From contig CAUYUJ010000865.1 of assembly GCA_963575745.1 (NCBI GenBank), positions 37,420 through 101,419 on the forward strand: a stretch of DNA of 64,000 nt, in the 5' to 3' direction. Made by a program: the position numbers and the translations under genes. The notes below the pieces were generated by a model. It did no database searches and was not told the origin of the DNA. It saw nothing but the letters and a program-made list of their open reading frames with translations. The stretch comes from Prorocentrum cordatum (taxonomy: Eukaryota > Sar > Dinophyceae > Prorocentrales > Prorocentraceae). Shown here piece by piece: positions 19,945-29,209 of the stretch (position 1 is its first letter; every line of letters begins with the position of its first letter).

Positions 19945-20689
19945 TCACTCAGAAGGCATTCCGAACACGCAGGGAAAAGACGTCTCACGAGGAACACTAA
20001 CCACGCTACTCCAACCACTCCTCGAATCCAAGCCTGGAGGCAGCGGCGCCCCGCCTGCAGTACCTCCAGCACTCGCTCCTTCATCCGAGGGCGCCTGCAC
20101 CGTCGCGGCATCCGCTGCGAACCAAGCGCGGGCGACGGCCGCCCTCGCGCGCCACCAATCACGAGCCGCGACCTCGCCACGAGCCCTGGCGCCGCCGCCC
20201 CCACGGAAGAGGGCCTGCGGGAAGGCGTCGAGGCACGCGGCGGCGGCGGCAGCAACATGTCCAGCAGGTTCGGCAGCTGGCGGCCCCCCAACCGAGCAAG
20301 CGGTGGCCACGTCGGCCTCGCCGTCGAAGATCACGCCGTCGGAGTCGGAGCACTCGCCAGCAGCGCGCGGCGGCGCCGCCATTCCTCCGCGCCGCATCCT
20401 CCTGCTCGGGGGCCACTCCCCGCAGCAGGGCCGTCAGCGCGGGCGCGATCGCCCCCAGGCGGTCGGCCAGCTCGGCGTCGCCCACGTAGGGCGCGAAGCA
20501 CCGCCGAACGGCCTCCAGCTCGCTGCGCAGGGCCGCTGCCTCCGCGAGCGCCGCCTTCACTCCGTTGTCCGCTGCCTCGAGCGCCCGCCTCCGAGCCGCA
20601 GAACGCCCCGCGCGCGTCCGCCGCGGCTCGCCGAGGCAGCGCGTGCAGCACCAGGAACACCGCCCAGCGCCCCCGCCCGCTCCATCATG
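19945..20689 (-). pseudogene. Ala-rich protein of SL unit U4, frameshifted
   Basis: Family of the other SL units, function unknown. An ATG lies at about 20689, 33 nt after the SL. The most protein-like stretch upstream is LEAADNGVKAALAEAAALRS, RRCFAPYVGDAELADRLGAI and APALTALLRGVAPEQEDAAR (in the frame ending at 20159). Downstream, in the frame ending at 19945, are ECSDSDGVIFDGEADVATAC and ARDWWRARAAVARAWFAADA, the latter matching U1. At least one frameshift separates them. No catalytic motif. Confidence 0.45.
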
Positions 20690-20721
20690 CCCAAGCGCCC
20701 GCCGCCGAGCGCCGACCCAGG

Positions 20722-20743
20722 CTTGAGCCAAAATGACTACGGA
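20722..20743 (-). other. Spliced-leader relic (one mismatch)
   Basis: Minus strand TCCGTAGTCATTTTGGCTCA then AG; a single C-to-T change from DinoSL. Confidence 0.93.
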
Positions 20744-21015
20744 TGTGCTCCTGTGTGTTCTGCCGTGTTCCTGTGTGTTCTGCCGTGCTCCTGCGTGTCC
20801 TGCCGTGCGGCTGGTTGTTCTGCCGTGCTTCCATGTGTTATGTGTGTTCTGCCGTGCTCCTGCGCGTTCTGCCATGCTCCTGCTTGTTCTGCCGTGCTCC
20901 TATGTACTCCGCGTGTTCGGCCGTGATCCTCGTGATCCTCCGTGCTCTGCCGTGCCCCTGCGTGTTGCGGCGTGCTCCTGCGCGTTCTGCCGACAGATCT
21001 GGCGTGTACCTGTGC
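20744..21015 (+). repeat. 20-bp minisatellite between U4 and U5
   Basis: About 13 degenerate copies of the TGTTCTGCCGTGCTCCTGTG unit. Confidence 0.9.
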
Positions 21016-21194
21016 GTTAAAGCTAAAGTTAAAGACGGAGCCTTCAAGGCAGAAGGGCAAAAGGGGAACCCCTGCGAAACCAAAACGGGGCGGCCCCTTC
21101 GGGCCTGGGCAGGCGGAAGGGCCAAACCCCCTCAGACGCCCAACCCCCCCACCGAGGCGAGACCAGATCTACATGCAGAATGCAACTGCACGCC

Positions 21195-22344
21195 TCACTC
21201 AGCCTGGCCGGAGACCTGGGCCGCCTCGAGCAACCGCAGCCCCTCGGCCAGATCGCCGCTCAGGGTTGCCGCCTGGGCCGCCTTGGCCGCAGCCAGCCGC
21301 TCCAGCGCTCGCACGCCAGGGGCATCGGCCTCGAGGCTGCTTTCAGCGCCCTCGCGCCTGGAGCCCGCGCGCCCCAGCCAGGCAGCGCGCGCAGGCTCGT
21401 GCACCGCGGCCTGCTCGCTGCTGCCCGAGACCTCGTTGCGCTCCTCGGGGCCTACCTCGGAACCGTCGGCCGCGAGCGCTAGCGCGCCGTGCTCCTCCTC
21501 GGCCTCGTTCCCACCGCCGCGCCTGGAGCTCGAGCGCTCCAGCCAGGCAGCGCGCGCCAGCTCGCACTCCGCGGCCAGCTCGCTGCCGTCCGAGAACTCG
21601 TCGCGCAGGAACTGCCCGTGCTCGGACCCGAGATCCTCGAACTCAGAATCCCCCTCGAACTCCGAATCCCCCACTAGGCTGCCCCCGCTCCGCCACGGCC
21701 GCCACGCCGAGCAACACGCCGCAGCAGCGCGATCCTCCTCGGTTTCGCAGCCGAACTCCGCGATGATCTCCTCCGCCTCGGTGCTGTCGGCGCCGCCCTC
21801 GCCGCAGCCCTGCTCGGCCAGCTGCGCCACGCCGAGCTCCTCCAGCAGCGCTGCCCGGCGCGACCACTCGGGGATGTACGGCTGGGCGCTAGACGCTAGA
21901 CCGCAGCGGGGTCCTCGCGGCCGCCACACGGGCGCTGGGCAGCTGCGCTGGCGCCTCGGCCACGCAAGCATCCAATGCGCACTCGATCGGCGGCTGCACT
22001 TCGCAGACGCAGGTCTCCACCTCACACACGATGGCACTCTGCGCCGCACCGCCGCGCCCATCCCCAGGAAGGGGCCCTCCTGGGAGGCGCGGCCCGCGTT
22101 GAGCCCTGCGCCATGCCTGCGGCGGGGCGTCTGCCGCCGGGGGCAGCGCTCGGCATGCCACGCGAGGTTCCGCCGCAGCCGCTGCGCCCTGGTTTCGCGG
22201 CGTCCGCGGACGCGCGCAACCAAAGCGGGCCGCGCGATGGCTTCGCGGCGGCGGGCCTCCGCCTCCGCGGCGTCGCCGCGCGAAACGCACTCCAGCTGCG
22301 CCTAGAGGCTGGCGATGACTTCCTTCGCCTCCCGCAGTTCCCTG
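21195..22344 (-). pseudogene. Main part of the U5 protein, one in-frame TAG
   Basis: Continues the frame opened at 24412 across the transposon: ELREAKEVIASL, then TAG at 22304-22302, then AQLECVSRGDAAEAEARRRE and an open frame of about 370 codons to the stop at 21195. The C-terminal half is acidic and conserved: DLGSEHGQFLRDEFSDGSEL matches U6 DLGPDHGQFLREEFSDGSKR, and DLAEGLRLLEAAQ matches U1. Near 22000-22100 the conserved IVCEVETC motif is in a different frame, so compensating frameshifts are possible. Function unknown. Confidence 0.5.
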
Positions 22345-22472
22345 GAGCTTGTTTTTTTATTGGGGGGGGTAACGCCCGTTACGGGGGGGGGTCCGGCCCC
22401 AAGTTGGGGGTAACGGTAACGCGCGGCGGGGCCCTCGCACGGGCCCTGGTACTTATTACCAGCACAACTGTC

Positions 22473-22533
22473 GGCACGGTAGGCTTCGTCGTCGTCGTCG
22501 TCGCCGCTGTCGTCGTCGTCGAAGCCGACCGTG
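22473..22533. repeat. GTC-rich hairpin inside the TIR transposon
   Basis: GGCACGGTAGGCTTCG pairs with CGAAGCCGACCGTGCC (one mismatch) around a GTC-repeat loop. Confidence 0.7.
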
Positions 22534-22539
22534 CCTGTG

Positions 22540-22790
22540 CACACTACACAAGCTCTGTACACCGCGATGCCGTTGTACACCACAACTGCGGCAGAAATGG
22601 CATGTGTGTGCACCACGGCGACTGAGCACATCATGACAGGCGGGTGCACCACAGCGCCTTTGTACATCTCACTGTTGGTGCACACCACGGCGCCCGCGTG
22701 CACCACAGCTGCTGTTTCAACGCCCCGTGTTTGCACCAGAATGCCAGCGTACACCACAAAGCTTGTGTACACCTGTAAGGTACCGGCGGA
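22540..22790 (+). repeat. Degenerate GTGCACCAC repeat inside the TIR transposon
   Basis: About 10 irregular copies of GTGTACACCACA / GTGCACCACGGCG at 20-35 bp spacing. It resembles the TTGCACCACATAGA array family at 41.9, 43.3 and 46.8 kb. Confidence 0.6.
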
Positions 22791-23149
22791 GCGAAAGTCC
22801 AGAAAATCGTTCGGGGCCCAACCGTGGCCCTTTCATTATGTGAGCTGCTTGCGGATCTGAGTTTTTTTGGTTCAAAAAGCGCTCGGACCTGTTGAGCCCA
22901 CAGCGCCTGTGTACTCCGTTGCGACTGTGTACATCATGGGGGTGTGAACCGTGGCGCCTGTGTATACCACATGGCATGTGTGCACCACAAAGCTTGCGTA
23001 CGGTTTTTTTTGTGCGGAGTGTAAACCACGCGCCGTGGGGGCGCGCGGGGCGACGGCAGCCTAGGGAATACAGGAAGCAGGAGCTCCCTGCACAGGCACA
23101 AGGCCCTTGAGACATGTGTCGACGGCTGGAGCGTGCACGCATGTGCGCC

Positions 23150-23231
23150 GTCGTCGTCGCCGTCAGTTGCGACGGCGACCGGGGGGGCGACGGCGGCGGC
23201 GGCGGCGACACGGGCGGCGGCGACGGCGACC

Positions 23232-23264
<33 letters not shown>

Positions 23265-23910
23265 ACGACGCCGACGGCGGCAAGCGGCGGCGGCGGCGGT
23301 GAAGGTGACCGCCGCGGCCGTCACCGCCGTCGTCGTCGCCGCCGATGCCGCCGTCGCCGTCGCCGCCGCCGCCGTCTCCGCAGCCAGTTGCCGAAAGCTT
23401 CAGCAGCGCTTGGGGCCCACTTGCTGGATACACATGCGGGGGGCTGGCGTGACCAGCCGCGCGAGGTAGGAGGGCCCAGCGCTGGAAGGACATGCGGCCA
23501 CATCCGCGTGCAGGTCTCGCCCAGTCCAGCCCCTTGCACCAGAACAGGGAGAATGGAGGGAGGACAGTGGTAGTAGTCATAATGATATTGTGAGAGTGCA
23601 CCGGCTGGTTGCGCCATGGCTTGCCCGATGCGTTACACCACACGTTGTGCTTGCGTACAAGTGCCTGCGCCATAGGTTGAGCCGTAAACTGCGCCATAGG
23701 ATGCGCTCCCAAGGCGCGCCATAGCTTGCGCCATAGGATGCTCCTCCTCCTCCTCCTCCTCCTCCTCCTCCTCCTCTTCTGCCCCCTCCTCCTCCTCATG
23801 CCCCTCCTCCGATCCCCCATCACCTCCTCCTCCGATCCTGTTCCAACCCTCCTCGTCCTCCTCGTCCTCGTCCTCCTCCTCCTCCTCCTCCTCCTCCTCC
23901 TCCCTCTGCC
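23150..23910. repeat. CGG/CGA and CCT microsatellites inside the TIR transposon
   Basis: CGG/CGA/GCC-rich trinucleotide DNA at 23150-23390 and (CTC)n runs at 23738-23775 and 23868-23908. No coding evidence. Confidence 0.85.
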
Positions 23911-24338
23911 TCGCTTCCCCCTCCCCCCAAGAGGCGAGAGGAGGTGGAGGGCACGAGCACTGGAGGGAGTGCAGAAGCAAGGCAAAGGAGGTGGAGGGGC
24001 CAGGCCGGAACCCATTGAAGGGTTCGCGCCGAGGGATGCGAACCTCGAACCTCGAGGATCGAGGCACCCTGGCCCTCGAAGGCATTCGTCGTCGCCGCGG
24101 CTGGACGCGGCTCGGGAAACTGGTGCGTCTGAGCCCCAGTCGGGCCCCGTGGGCCCATTTTGAGTTTGCGCCGAGGTTCGAACCCCGAACCTCGAACCTC
24201 AGCACACATGTGAGCGTCACAGCATGCCTGCCTGGACGGAGGGGGGGTCCGCACCCCCGTCCCCGTACGCTCGTTACCGTTATGGGGGGGGGGGGGCCGT
24301 AACGGGCGTTACGGGTCCGAACAATAAAAAACAAGCTC

Positions 24339-24412
24339 CTGTCAAGCCGTCTCACCAGGTCGTCCGCTGCCCAGCGGGCCGCCGCGACACCGGTGAGCAC
24401 CTCCCCCACCAT
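24339..24412 (-). pseudogene. 5' end of the U5 protein, cut by the transposon
   Basis: ATG at 24412, 40 nt after the SL. It reads MVGEVLTGVAAARWAADDLV then RRLD before running into the transposon; the frame resumes at 22344. The joined sequence is helix-like, rich in Arg, Glu and Leu. Confidence 0.6.
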
Positions 24413-24452
24413 TCTGCCCAAGCGCCCGCGCGCGGCGCGCGCCCGAGCACGG

Positions 24453-24474
24453 CTTGAACCAAAATGGCTACGGA
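24453..24474 (-). other. Spliced-leader relic (one mismatch)
   Basis: Minus strand TCCGTAGCCATTTTGGTTCA then AG; one C-to-T change. Only 13 bases separate it from the 3'-end module of U6. Confidence 0.93.
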
Positions 24475-24862
24475 TGTGCACCCGTGTGTTAAAGTTGAAG
24501 ACGGGGCCTTTCAAGGCAAAAGGGGAAACCCCTACGAAACCTAAACGGGGCGGCCCCAGCGGGCCTGGGCAGGCGGGAGGGCCGCCCCCTCAGACGCCCA
24601 CCCCCCCCTCCGAGGCGAGACAGATCTACAAAAAGAATGCAACTGCGCGCCTAATCTTCGCTCCTGTGTGGTTCTGCTTCAGCAGCGCACCAAGTCAAAC
24701 AGGAAAACATCAAAGTGCAAGGCCTTGGGACGGGCGAGCCCCGAACAAGCTTGCACAGCCGCGCGCGGCGAGGCCCGGGCGGAGCGCGGAAATCTACGCG
24801 CCAACGCGCCGACGGCCAGAAGGCCCGCAAGGGGTCCACAAGAGGACGCACGCAGGGACCCA

Positions 24863-26532
24863 TCAATCATCAAGCTGGGCCAGGGCCTCGGAGCGGCGAA
24901 GCGCCTGCTGCTCGGCGAAGCTCGGCGAGCCCTGGGCCAGCCATTCGGCGCGCTGAAGGTCGTACTCGGCCGCGCGCTTACTGCCATCAGAAAACTCCTC
25001 TCTGAGGAACTGGCCATGGTCGGGTCCGAGGTCCCTGAAGACACCCGCCACGGAGGAGACGTAGGAACTGCTGTCACAATCGCGCGCGGCGGTGCACGGC
25101 GGGCCATCACCTGCAGCCGCCTCGGCGAAGAAGCTCTCCATGGAGGCCAGCACGCCGGCCGCGCGGCGACGCGCATCAGGAGGCCTGGGCGTGAAGCCAA
25201 TGCCAGCTTCGCGGAGAAGGAGCAGCAGCGCGTCCTCGTCGCCAACTGCCACCGCTGCTGCCAGGAGAGGGAAGACGCGCTTCGCGAGCTCACGGCGCGA
25301 GCCGTCATCATCCACCTCGGAATCGAAGTCGCCGCCCACAACCTCGCGGTCGACGACGGCTGCCTCCGCGCTAGCCGCCACCTGGCGCTGCAGCACTCGA
25401 AGCCTCCAGGGTCCTCTTGGCGCGGTGGGCGCAGGAGGAGCCCGTGTGCCCCCGCTCAAGAGGGCCGCATCATTCCGAGCCAAGTATTGCACAATCTGGG
25501 TGTCGAGGCGAGCGCTGTCCGAACAGATCGCGCTGCGCGCCGAGCCGTCGGGCGCGTCCACCTGCTGCACGCCCCCACGCGGTGACCGAAGGAGCCCACG
25601 GAGGCGGGGGCATCGCTGGCGCTGCGATCCGCACGCCCGCCAGGCACCACACCGCCGCCCACGCCCTGGGCAGGCGCGCCAGCAGCCTCCAGGGGCGGAG
25701 GCGGCCCAGGGGCCGCGGGGCCGACGCCGACGCTGCCCTCCAGCTCGCCAGCGCCAAGAGCGCCATCGTCGTCGGAGTCGGTCACGTCTTTCTGAGAGAA
25801 CCGCACGGTCTTGACCACGTCCAGGGACTTGGTGCGACGCCTGCGGCACTTGGCGCCGCGCCTCACCATGGGGCCCGCGGCGCCTGGGGCGTCAGCAGCA
25901 GCATCGCCGACGCCTGCCACGGGGACGGCCCACTCCCCGCCCGACTCGCAGCAGCGCCAGAGGCTGGGAGCCCACGGCCCTGCGCCGACGCAGCTCCCTC
26001 CTGATGAGCCGTCGCCAGACTTGTCCTTCTCGCTGTCGACCTCTTCGAGCTCGGTGGCCGCCGAGGGTGGGCCTGCAGCGCAGCGGCGGAGGCTAGGCTG
26101 CCATGGCCCTGCCGCCGCCGCACGCCCAGCACGCACCGCGCGCCCGCCCCGCTGGGCGCAGGTAGGCCGCTCCAGCGCCGACGCCAGCGCAGCGGCTCCA
26201 TCGCCCAGCAAGGCGTGCGCGCCAAGGTTCCGCGCCGCACGGACGGCTCCTCCTGCCTGCTGGCCGCGGATGGCCTGCAACAGAGCTGGAGCCATCGCCG
26301 CGAGTCGGAGGGCGAGCTCCTGGATGTTCGCCGAAGGGGCCTCGACGGCCATCGCCAGCGGCGCCGGCGATTCCACGGCCGTGCGGACGGCGGCCGCCAC
26401 CGCAGCCGCTGCTACATGCCGCGTTGCGCCCGCCGCGCCCGCAGCCGCCCCGCGCGCTGCTAGCTCGACGGCGCCAGCCAGCGCGCCCCAGGCCGCGGGA
26501 TGCGCATCCACATCGCTGACATCGCCCGACAT
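24863..26532 (-). pseudogene. Ala-rich protein of SL unit U6, one frameshift
   Basis: ATG at 26532, 55 nt after the SL: MSGDVSDVDAHPAAWGALAG, then a long Ala-rich helical region, VDSEKDKSGDGSSGGSCVGA, a basic stretch RRGAKCRRRRTKSLDVVKTV and acidic VTDSDDDGALGAGELEGSVG. Near 25570 the frame changes: VQQVDAPDGSARSAICSDSA and DTQIVQYLARNDAALLSGG continue in the frame ending at 24863. Further on come LAKRVFPLLAAAVAVGDEDA (ankyrin-like in feel, but a single copy) and FRDLGPDHGQFLREEFSDGS, conserved with U5. The basic stretch could be a nuclear localisation signal. Function unknown. Confidence 0.5.
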
Positions 26533-26587
26533 CAGCGGAAGACCATGGCCACTCAAGAAAGCGGGAAACGGCGCCCCCCGCGCGGCT

Positions 26588-26609
26588 CTTGAGCAAAAAT
26601 GGCTACGGA
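26588..26609 (-). other. Spliced-leader relic (one mismatch)
   Basis: Minus strand TCCGTAGCCATTTTTGCTCA then AG; one G-to-T change. Thirteen bases separate it from the 3' module of U7. Confidence 0.93.
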
Positions 26610-26622
26610 TGTGCACATGCGT

Positions 26623-26715
26623 GTTAAAGTTAAAGTTAAAGACGGGGCCTTTAAGGAGGAACGTGCACCTGCGCGTTAAAGTTATAGTTAAAGTGAAAGA
26701 CGGGGCCTTAAAGGC
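26623..26715 (-). repeat. Two tandem 3'-end modules at the end of LINE U7
   Basis: Copies at 26675-26715 (TTTCACTTTAACTATAACTT variant) and 26623-26656 (regular TTTAACTTTAACTTTAAC). Between them lies GCGCAGGTGCACGTTCCTCC, which resembles the linker found between modules and SLs. This could be slippage during reverse transcription or a tiny 5'-truncated insertion. Confidence 0.8.
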
Positions 26716-26863
26716 ATGTGGCGGCCAGAACGCAGGCAGGCCCAGACGGGGCCCGCGTCCCCGAAAGAGGCCGCGCCAGGCGGGCACCGAGGGCGGCGGA
26801 AGCCCACTCACGTATTGGAGCAGCACGCGCAGGCCACAACGATGCACAGCGCGACACACTCAC

Positions 26864-29209
26864 TCACTCACTCGCAGGCTGCGCGCCACGGCGGGCGATG
26901 CGGCGGCGTACCCTGCGGTCCTCCAGGGCCCCGACCGCTGCCATGGCCGCGGCGGCGAGCTCCTCCTCCGTGACTCCGAAAGCCCCGAGCAGGGCCGCCC
27001 TCGCCGCGGCTGGCCGCCGCAGAGGCAGGCTGGCGTCGGCGGCCGCCGCTGGCGCGACCGCGGGAGCCAACGCAGGGCCCCGCACCTCAGCGGGCGCCGC
27101 GGCCGCCGCGGAGGCGCTGCCAGCCGAGCTCGCAGCAGCCGAAGGGCCGATCTCTGGCTCCGCCGCAATGCCGAGCCACTCCAGGTACTGCTCCTGCGCA
27201 TGCTCTGGCAGTGGCCCCTGTGACCGCAGAGCAGGGATGCCTTCTCCTTTCACTTTGTGCCTGGCAGTTCGGGACCCTTCTTGCCTCCTGCCACCAGGAT
27301 GGAGCCCCCGAAGCCACAGGCTGCGCTGGTTCCTGCCACCTTTGTCGGCCTTGTCGCCTGGGCAACGCTCCTTGAGGCGGGGCCTTGGCCTTGCGCCAGA
27401 GCGACTGCGACTTCCCAGCGTCATGTAGGCACCGCACTTGGCGCACGCCACGAGCTCGTGGGTTCCGTCCCCCTCTCCCGAGCAGGCGTAGGCGAGGGCA
27501 TTTCCCAGGATGCTGAAGGCTGCAGCGCTGGCCGAGAGGGCGGCAGTGCTGCTGCTAGCCGAGCGGGCGCTCTCCAGGCGCGGCCGCTTGGCGCTCGGCG
27601 CAAGGCTAGCGGCCTCGCCTGCCTGCGACGCCTCCGCAGCGGCGAAGCGAACCTGGCGTCGCTCAGCCGCAGGCGGCAGCCCTTCACAGTCCTTGGCCGC
27701 GATGTCCTGCCAGAGGATGGCTGCCCGACTGATCCCGCGCCCGAGCTCCAGCACGATCTCCGCCAGCGCGTGGTGCTCGCCGACCGTCTGCGTGTCCACT
27801 GCGTGCATCAAGGCCCCCATCTTGACAAGGCGGTCAGCATGCTCGCTGCCGCGCCGCTGGGCCTCCGCCAAGCGCCCGTCGAGCACCGCCTGCCTTGAGC
27901 AGTGGGCTGGCACCTTCCTCGCAGCGAAGGTCCCTGGCTCGAGGCATGCCAGGATCCTGCCCCACAGATGGGCGTTGGCCCTGCTGGGCTTGGTCGCGTA
28001 CGCACGCCCCCTGCGCAGGCAGGTCACGGTGGAGCTGCAGTCGATGTTGACTTCCCCGACTGCTGGCCCAGCAAAGGTGGCGAGCATCCACGCGGCGAAG
28101 TCCTCGCCGTCCTTGGCCGTCTGCTGCGGGCAGAGGTCTCGCCTGACGGTGCCGTAGACCCCTGCGACCAAGTTGCCGTCATCGCCGCGCTGTGCAATGG
28201 CCCATCCCGCGCGGCGGAGAGCACTGAACTGCGGCTCGAGGGCAGAGCCATCCAAGTACAGTTTGCCGTTGAGCTTCTCGTCGGCTGGTCTGCTGGCCCA
28301 CTGCACCCACATGGCGTCAGCGCGGCGACCCTGGGTCGGCGCTGGGGCAGGCAACCAGCAGCGGGCGAAGTTCTCGCCAGCGCACTCCCCGTGAGCCCTC
28401 GCTCTCTCCGCACACCTCTTCAGCCGTGCAAGCACTCCGTCGCGCCGCTGGGGCTCCAGCACGGGGCGCTCGAACAGGCGGTGCCACAAGGTGCCTCGCT
28501 CGGCCCCACAACGGCAGCAGCACGCGTGCCGCCGATCTCCTGCGTCGAAGAGTCTGGCCTGCGTCCAGTGCGTTTTGGAGACGTAGGCCCCCAGCGCATC
28601 CTGCCCCCACGCGCTCAGTTCGCTGTCGGGCCCGAGCAACAGGGGCCGCTGCAGGAGGGGGTCGTGGCTGAGCTTCCGCATCTCGTGGCGATCGGATGCA
28701 CGCCTGGCGCCGAGGCTAGCCTCCAGCCCCAGCCCCCGAGGCCCAAGGAGCAAGAGGTCGAGTTCGTCACCAAGGTCAGTGACGAGGTAGCGCTCGGACT
28801 TGAAGTGCCAGCCGATCCGCGCGAGGGTCAGCGCCGCCGCGTCGATGGGGGAGGGGCAGTGCTTCCACGGTGCGTCGGCAGCTGCGTGCCTGGCTGCCGC
28901 CGCCTCGAGCCCCCGCGCCATCATCCTGCGCGGCAGCTCGGCAGACTGCAGGAGGCTCGCTAGCATCTGGACCGCATGGCCCGCCGTGAGGACAGCGGGG
29001 TCCAGGTCGCGCCTCCTCCTGAGCTCGGCGCATCGCATGCGGAGCCCAAGCGCGGCGCCCGTGGGGAGCGCTCCTGCACTGCGGCACGCTGCGAGCCTCC
29101 AGCTGTGCAGCTCACCGTCCGCGATGCCCGTGACCGTGCGCCCCCACACCATGCCGGCTGTGGGCCCAGCCTTGTGGATGAGGTCCACCTCCACGCCTGC
29201 AGCTCGCAA
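26864..29209 (-). CDS. LINE ORF2 C-terminal part: RNase H and zinc ribbons
   Basis: 781 codons, open. GWHFKSERYLVTDLGDELD (about 133-151) is a linker also present in U2. A zinc cluster follows, ACCCRCGAERGTLWHRLFER (C230, C231, C232, C234, H243). RNase H has YLDGSA (D320), DGEDFAAW (E369), NIDCSSTV (D390), KVPAHCSRQ (H436) and GSEHADRLV (D459): all catalytic positions kept. At the C-terminus a zinc ribbon VACAKCGAYMTLGS (C589, C592), RCPGD (C616) and RGLHPGG (H637) is shared with U2 and may bind the RNA 3' end. RNase H removes RNA from RNA:DNA hybrids during target-primed reverse transcription. The real start lies upstream; codons before about 29209 belong to the RT frame. Confidence 0.85.
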   Translation of the reverse strand: MRAAGVEVDLIHKAGPTAGMVWGRTVTGIADGELHSWRLAACRSAGALPTGAALGLRMRCAELRRRRDLDPAVLTAGHAVQMLASLLQSAELPRRMMARGLEAAAARHAAADAPWKHCPSPIDAAALTLARIGWHFKSERYLVTDLGDELDLLLLGPRGLGLEASLGARRASDRHEMRKLSHDPLLQRPLLLGPDSELSAWGQDALGAYVSKTHWTQARLFDAGDRRHACCCRCGAERGTLWHRLFERPVLEPQRRDGVLARLKRCAERARAHGECAGENFARCWLPAPAPTQGRRADAMWVQWASRPADEKLNGKLYLDGSALEPQFSALRRAGWAIAQRGDDGNLVAGVYGTVRRDLCPQQTAKDGEDFAAWMLATFAGPAVGEVNIDCSSTVTCLRRGRAYATKPSRANAHLWGRILACLEPGTFAARKVPAHCSRQAVLDGRLAEAQRRGSEHADRLVKMGALMHAVDTQTVGEHHALAEIVLELGRGISRAAILWQDIAAKDCEGLPPAAERRQVRFAAAEASQAGEAASLAPSAKRPRLESARSASSSTAALSASAAAFSILGNALAYACSGEGDGTHELVACAKCGAYMTLGSRSRSGARPRPRLKERCPGDKADKGGRNQRSLWLRGLHPGGRRQEGSRTARHKVKGEGIPALRSQGPLPEHAQEQYLEWLGIAAEPEIGPSAAASSAGSASAAAAAPAEVRGPALAPAVAPAAAADASLPLRRPAAARAALLGAFGVTEEELAAAAMAAVGALEDRRVRRRIARRGAQPASE
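27707..28252 (-). other. Intron-like segment of U7 absent from U2 (RNase H block)
   Basis: In U7, GTACTTG is followed by GATGGC, and CTCTGGCAG by GACATCGCGGCCAA. In U2, GTACCTC is followed directly by GACGTCTCGGCCAA. The segment missing from U2 thus starts GA and ends CAG, is 546 nt (3 x 182) and lies between codons. GA donors with AG-G acceptors are known for dinoflagellate introns. Deletion at a GA microhomology would give the same result. Confidence 0.55.

Larger units (their letters stand above)
19581..20743 (-). mobile_element. SL-tagged non-autonomous retro-unit U4
   Basis: SL relic at 20722-20743 and a diverged 3'-end module at 19581-19617 (AAGGCCCCGTCTTTGATTTT). The 3' UTR shares CGGGCCCCGTCTGGCCCTGT-type sequence and TTTCTGGCCACCA with U7. 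Body of about 1.1 kb. Confidence 0.75.
22345..24338. mobile_element. 2.0-kb TIR DNA transposon (non-autonomous) inserted in U5
   Basis: The ends are imperfect inverted repeats of about 90 bp. Both begin GAGCTTGTTTTTT(T)ATTG and contain GTAACGCCCGTTACGG and TAACGGTAACG in the same order (22345-22432 and 24245-24338). The flanking CTG at 22342-22344 and 24339-24341 is a 3-bp target duplication. Removing one CTG plus the element joins LVRRLD to RELREAKE in frame, confirming the boundaries. The interior has GTC and CCT tracts and a GTGCACCACAGCGCC-type repeat, but no transposase. Confidence 0.8.
21016..24474 (-). mobile_element. SL-tagged unit U5, split by a TIR transposon
   Basis: SL relic at 24453-24474 and 3'-end module at 21016-21050. 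The 3' UTR (GCAGTTGCATTCTGCATGTA, GATCTGGTCTCGCCTCGG) is shared with U6. Bases 22345-24338 are a foreign insertion. Without it the unit would be about 1.5 kb. Confidence 0.78.
24488..26609 (-). mobile_element. SL-tagged non-autonomous retro-unit U6
   Basis: SL relic at 26588-26609, 3'-end module at 24488-24517, and a 3' UTR nearly collinear with that of U5 (GCAGTTGCATTC, GTAGATCTGTCTCGCCTCGG, GGCCGCCCCGTTTAGGTTTC). Confidence 0.78.

Noticed and set aside
25092-28963. Plus-strand ORFs of 200-470 codons opposite U6 and the LINE
   Set aside because: They are antisense shadows of high-GC coding DNA; recognisable motifs are only on the minus strand.
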